From: G963675935 sp963803125 | GTDB lineage: Bacteria > Planctomycetota > Planctomycetia > Pirellulales > Thermoguttaceae | Reading direction: 5' to 3' | NCBI GenBank assembly: GCA_963803125.1 | Contig: CAWDLR010000003.1 | Coordinates: 868,001-932,000, forward strand | Length of the DNA: 64,000 bases | Shown here: piece after piece, positions 61,237 to 64,000 of the stretch | Numbering within the stretch: the first letter of the stretch is position 1 | How the letters are laid out: every line of letters starts with the position of its first letter | Made by a program: the position numbers and the translations under genes | The notes under the pieces: generated by a model | Database searches by the model: none | What the model was told of the DNA's origin: nothing | The model's input: only the letters and a program-made list of their open reading frames with translations

Positions 61237-62382
61237 CTATTCCTTGTTCTCTAACTCAATTCGCTTCTCCCGATTCCGCGAGTCGCCGCGTCCCTGGCCG
61301 ACCTGGCGGTCGAGGGCCGCAATCCGCCCGCTCAGACAATGATGGCACGTCTCGCCGCTCTCGGCAATACACGCCTTATCCGGATAAATTTCGTACAACG
61401 CGCGGTATTTCGCGGGCGTGAGGTTGGGCATCAAGACGTTGGCCCCCCGCACCAGTCCCAACTCGCGTCCCTCGCGCCGATTCAACGTTGCCAGCGCGGT
61501 CGTGGCGGGAATGTTCGCCCGCGGACACGCCAGCCGGGCCAACGCGATCACCTTGTAGGTCATCTCCTCCGTCGCCGGCACTTGCTGCCCCTTGCCAGCG
61601 TCCGGCCAGGCGCCGCGGTCGGCCAACGGCGTATTCGGATGGGGCAAGTACGGCCCGACGCCGATCATGTCGAGATCGAGCCGCGCGAACCACTCGATAT
61701 CGTCGGCCAGATCGTCGTAGGTCTGCCCGGGAATGCCGATCATCACTCCGCTGCCGACTTCGTATCCGAGCCGGGCGAGCGTGGCGAGCATGGCCATTCG
61801 GCGGTGGGACAGACATTCCTGTCTGCCAGCCAATGGCTCAGTGCTTCCAGGCAGACAAGAATGTCTGCCCCACCGTTCCTTTTGCGGCTTCTTTGCCCGC
61901 GGCGGATGAATTCGCTCGTACAGCGCGAGGTTCGACGTTTCAAAGCGGAGCAGATACCGATCGGCCCCCGCCTGGCGCCACGCGGCCAACTCCTCGTCGT
62001 CGCGTTCGCCAAGACTCAGCGTCACGGCCAGCGGGGTATCGGTCTTGATGCGTCGCACCAGCCCGGCGATGCGTTGGCAGCAAAGCTCGGGGTCTTCGCC
62101 GGCTTGCAGCACGACGGTTCCATAGCCAAACTCGACCGCCTTCCGCGCGCAATCGAGCACTTCGTCGTCCGACATGCGGTAGCGGCTCAGGGCGGCGTTG
62201 CCGGCTCGGAGTCCGCAATAGCCGCAGAGCCGCACGCAGCAATTCGACAACTCGATCAGCCCGCGCAGATGGACTTCGCCGCCGACGAATTGCTGCCGCG
62301 TCCGGTCGGCAAGCCGCCAGAGGTCGTCAAGTCGCGCGGAGTCGGTCTCGCGAAGCCAATCGAGGATTTCGTTGCGTTGCAT
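61237..62382 (-). CDS. hydE: [FeFe]-hydrogenase maturation radical SAM protein HydE with in-frame repeat insertion
   Basis: 381 residues from ATG 62382. HydE acts on the HydG product in building the [2Fe] subcluster. The SAM cluster motif is CVRLCGYCGLR (Cys49, 53, 56). The second-cluster motif ACIAESGETCHHC has the C-x7-C-x2-C spacing of Thermotoga HydE. Barrel blocks GYEVGSGVMIGIPGQTYDDL and VGPYLPHPNTPLADRG are intact. Between LYERIHPPRAKKP and MAMLATLARLGYEVGSG, about 24 residues (WGRHSCLPGSTEPLAGRQEC and following) are encoded by a RAYT-1-type palindrome. The frame is kept. The insert falls in a loop that is short in other HydE proteins. Confidence 0.95.
   Translation of the reverse strand: MQRNEILDWLRETDSARLDDLWRLADRTRQQFVGGEVHLRGLIELSNCCVRLCGYCGLRAGNAALSRYRMSDDEVLDCARKAVEFGYGTVVLQAGEDPELCCQRIAGLVRRIKTDTPLAVTLSLGERDDEELAAWRQAGADRYLLRFETSNLALYERIHPPRAKKPQKERWGRHSCLPGSTEPLAGRQECLSHRRMAMLATLARLGYEVGSGVMIGIPGQTYDDLADDIEWFARLDLDMIGVGPYLPHPNTPLADRGAWPDAGKGQQVPATEEMTYKVIALARLACPRANIPATTALATLNRREGRELGLVRGANVLMPNLTPAKYRALYEIYPDKACIAESGETCHHCLSGRIAALDRQVGQGRGDSRNREKRIELENKE
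61803..61874. repeat. RAYT-1-type inverted repeat inside hydE
   Basis: Arms 61803-61827 and 61850-61874, 25 bases each, nearly perfect, 72 bases in all. It carries TGGGACAGACATTCCTGT, the same core as the repeats next to the RAYT at 20448. Confidence 0.9.
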
Positions 62383-62534
62383 GTTTCGTAATCAGCCAAT
62401 TATACTCGCAATTGCCGGCCGAAGGCATTCCCCCCCTCACTGCGGGTGGATTTTTCGGCGTCGGGCGGCCGCGAAACCACAAGCGGTTTTTGAGGTTGCC
62501 TGCGGGACAAGGGGCGTTGGCCGGCGTCTTAACA

Positions 62535-63058
62535 ATGGTGAACGACAACGACCCCAACACCGGCGATTGGCCGACGCCCGAGCTTCTCGGGCGGCTGTTC
62601 GATCGTCATGCCGCCGCGTTGGAGCTTATTCGCCCGCCAATGGTGCGACTGCCCGGAGGACGTGGTGCAAGAGGCGCTGATCGAACTGGCCGGCCAGGCG
62701 AGGATGCCCGACGATCCGGCGGCATGGCTCTATCGCGTGGTGCGGAACAAGGCCATCGCGGCGTGGCGCTCGTCGCAGCGGCGGCGGCGGCACGAGACCG
62801 CGGCAGTGGCCGGCCGTTCCCCGTTGTTCGAGCATTCGCCGGCCGATCGGATCGACGCCGGCGTGGCGGCCGCCGCCTTGGAGTCGCTTCTCGATCGAAA
62901 TGCGCGAAGTGGTGGTCGCCCGAATTTGGGGCGGCTTGACGTTTCAACAGATCGGCCAATTGGTGGGAGTTTCCGACAGCGCCGCCCATCGACGCTATGA
63001 AGCCGGGCTGTCGGCCTTGCGGCAGAAACTGAGGATGCCATGTCCGAAGAACGAATGA
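62535..63058 (+). CDS. ECF-type RNA polymerase sigma factor, frameshifted
   Basis: About 175 residues when repaired, from ATG 62535. Region 2: LFDRHAAALEL, then after a shift near 62625 ARQWCDCPEDVVQEALIEL, DDPAAWLYRVVRNKAIAAWR. After a second shift near 62890 region 4 follows: IEMREVVVARIWGGLTFQQI, GQLVGVSDSAAHRRYEAGLS, ALRQKL. The TGA is at 63056. ECF factors direct RNA polymerase to stress or envelope promoters. It overlaps the next gene, whose product is membrane-bound and may act as its anti-sigma factor. Confidence 0.85.
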
Positions 63059-63518
63059 ACGACGACCTGGCGGCGATCGAGGCGGCGCTTTGCAGCCTGA
63101 CGCCCGTGCGGAGCGGCATCGAGCGCGACCGGCTGATGTTCCTGGCGGGCAGGGCGTCGGCGAATCAACGTTCGTCGGCCCGTCGGCTCGCGGCAAGGCT
63201 CTGCCCGATAGCCACCGCCGCCTCGTTGCTTGCCGCAACGACGTTCGGCATCTCTGGGCCGCAAGCAGTAGGGCAAGGCTCGTCGAGCCGACCACCAACG
63301 TTCTGGTTGCGAGTGTGCCGACGCCCTTTGACGTTGGGGCCGACACGTCGGCACCCTCGCCCTGGGAGAACCGGCGTTTGTGCCAATTGGTGCTGGAAAA
63401 GGGGATCGATGCGTTGCCGGAATCCAACAGCCATCGCGTTTCCGGCATTCCGCCCATGCCCCACGAAGAGACCTATCGTAGCTTGCTCAAACAATACCTT
63501 GACAACCCCACCGGTTAA
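63040..63518 (+). CDS. Membrane protein next to the sigma factor, possible anti-sigma factor, frameshifted
   Basis: About 158 residues when repaired. The N-terminal part is cytoplasmic (MNDDLAAIEAALCSLTPVRS, DRLMFLAGRAS). Then a membrane helix (LCPIATAASLLAATTFGI) continues after a shift near 63248 as LWAASSRARLVEPTTNVLVA, and the C-terminal part ends PHEETYRSLLKQYLDNPTG. The ATG at 63040 overlaps the sigma gene; a second in-frame ATG is at 63055. Topology and overlap suggest an anti-sigma role. No zinc-binding HxxxCxxC motif is seen. Confidence 0.6.
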
Positions 63519-63533
63519 TGATAGGAGACTCCC

Positions 63534-64000
63534 ATGAAAAGGAACTTCATCCTTGCGACATGGTCTGCGATCATGTTGGCGATACTATCAGCGGCCCAGG
63601 CGGCCGACGCACCGGCCAAGACCGATAAGCCTGTTAAGGTCACCGAGCGGGCCCAGTCCGCGATCGAGGTCATTCACGTGTCGATTCATCCGGCAGCAGC
63701 GCCGAGGCCGGCTTTGAAGTATCACTTGTTGCCGACGTTCCTGGAAAGCACGCCCGGCGACGCCGTGCCGCTCTATGCAAAGGCGCTGGTCGGTCACGTG
63801 GAAGGATGGCTGCTATTGCGCAACGAGCCATCGGCCGACAAGAACTTGTCGAGCGATTTCAGTCATTTTGAAGACTGGCTGGGAACGCCGCTCGACAAGC
63901 TGCCGCGCGATCGGGCGCGGAGAATCGTGGATTTCTTTGGCGGAGGCATAAGAAAGCAACTCGAACAGGCCGTGCGCCGCGAGCACTGCAATTGGGACGT
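63534..64000 (+). CDS. Exported protein of unknown function, 3' partial
   Basis: From ATG 63534, with AGGAG seven bases upstream. The frame is open to the window end (155 codons). It has a signal peptide (FILATWSAIMLAILSAAQAA) and then an alpha-helical domain with IEVIHVSIHPAAAPRPALKY, FLESTPGDAVPLYAKAL, HFEDWLGTPLDKLPRDRARR. It is 16 bases after the putative anti-sigma gene, so probably in the same operon. I do not recognise a family. Confidence 0.8.
   Translation, partial: MKRNFILATWSAIMLAILSAAQAADAPAKTDKPVKVTERAQSAIEVIHVSIHPAAAPRPALKYHLLPTFLESTPGDAVPLYAKALVGHVEGWLLLRNEPSADKNLSSDFSHFEDWLGTPLDKLPRDRARRIVDFFGGGIRKQLEQAVRREHCNWD

Overview
The window looks like a chromosomal segment of a planctomycete (Pirellulales-like). 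GC content is high. Many genes encode exported proteins with LEPR-XLL, dockerin, PEP-CTERM or autotransporter-associated beta-strand (PATR) signatures. DUF1080, Gfo/Idh/MocA and sulfatase-modifying-factor-type proteins are present, and short palindromes are scattered between genes. I identify it from gene content only.

Layout. 0-5 kb: end of a prolyl oligopeptidase, two small membrane proteins, rsmG (frameshifted) and an unknown conserved protein. 4.6-20.2 kb: a divergent block. On the minus strand lies a protein built from repeated secretin N-domains with a QYGQG-rich tail. On the plus strand lies a probable operon: an exported alpha/alpha-toroid (prenyltransferase/squalene-oxidase-repeat) protein, ExbB-like and two ExbD-like proteins, a membrane-anchored unknown, a TM-anchored PQQ-type beta-propeller, an SBP_bac_5-like protein and an exported unknown. 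Three of these junctions are ATGA overlaps. I propose it as a proton-motive-force-driven envelope complex that I cannot match to a described one. 20.4-24.7 kb: a RAYT transposase, a Tat-exported Gfo/Idh/MocA oxidoreductase, recJ and rpmG. 25.1-30.6 kb: two further paralogous toroid proteins, separated by a broken exported gene and a second RAYT. 30.6-37.6 kb: GH29 fucosidase, FGE-like protein, DUF1080 protein, an exported propeller-like protein, a TPR protein with two RNA polymerase alpha-CTD copies, and tRNA-Thr(CGT). 38.1-46.1 kb: one 2655-codon gene (papain-like protease, PATR repeats, dockerin, PEP-CTERM). 46.1-50.8 kb: an accessory graveyard with a rearranged IS110 fragment, a 317-bp tandem duplication, a third RAYT and broken genes. 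50.8-55.6 kb: a LEPR-XLL giant ending in a possible transglutaminase-like domain, preceded by long poly-G tracts. 55.8-62.4 kb: an aldo/keto reductase, then a minus-strand hydE-hydG-aspA-hydF [FeFe]-hydrogenase maturation cluster. 62.5-64 kb: an ECF sigma factor, a membrane protein and an exported protein cut by the window end.

Two themes cross the window. First, palindromic repeats are abundant and fall into several families. Three RAYTs each sit beside a different repeat family. Two palindromes lie in frame inside coding sequences (hydE and the SBP-like gene), and three are flanked by direct repeats that look like insertion footprints. Second, at least ten conserved genes or gene pieces are interrupted by single-base frameshifts. 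An indel-prone assembly is the simplest explanation for most of these, so products of the broken genes are described as if repaired. The two giant surface-protein genes are intact except for a poly-G tract at the start of one, where length variation could switch the reading frame.
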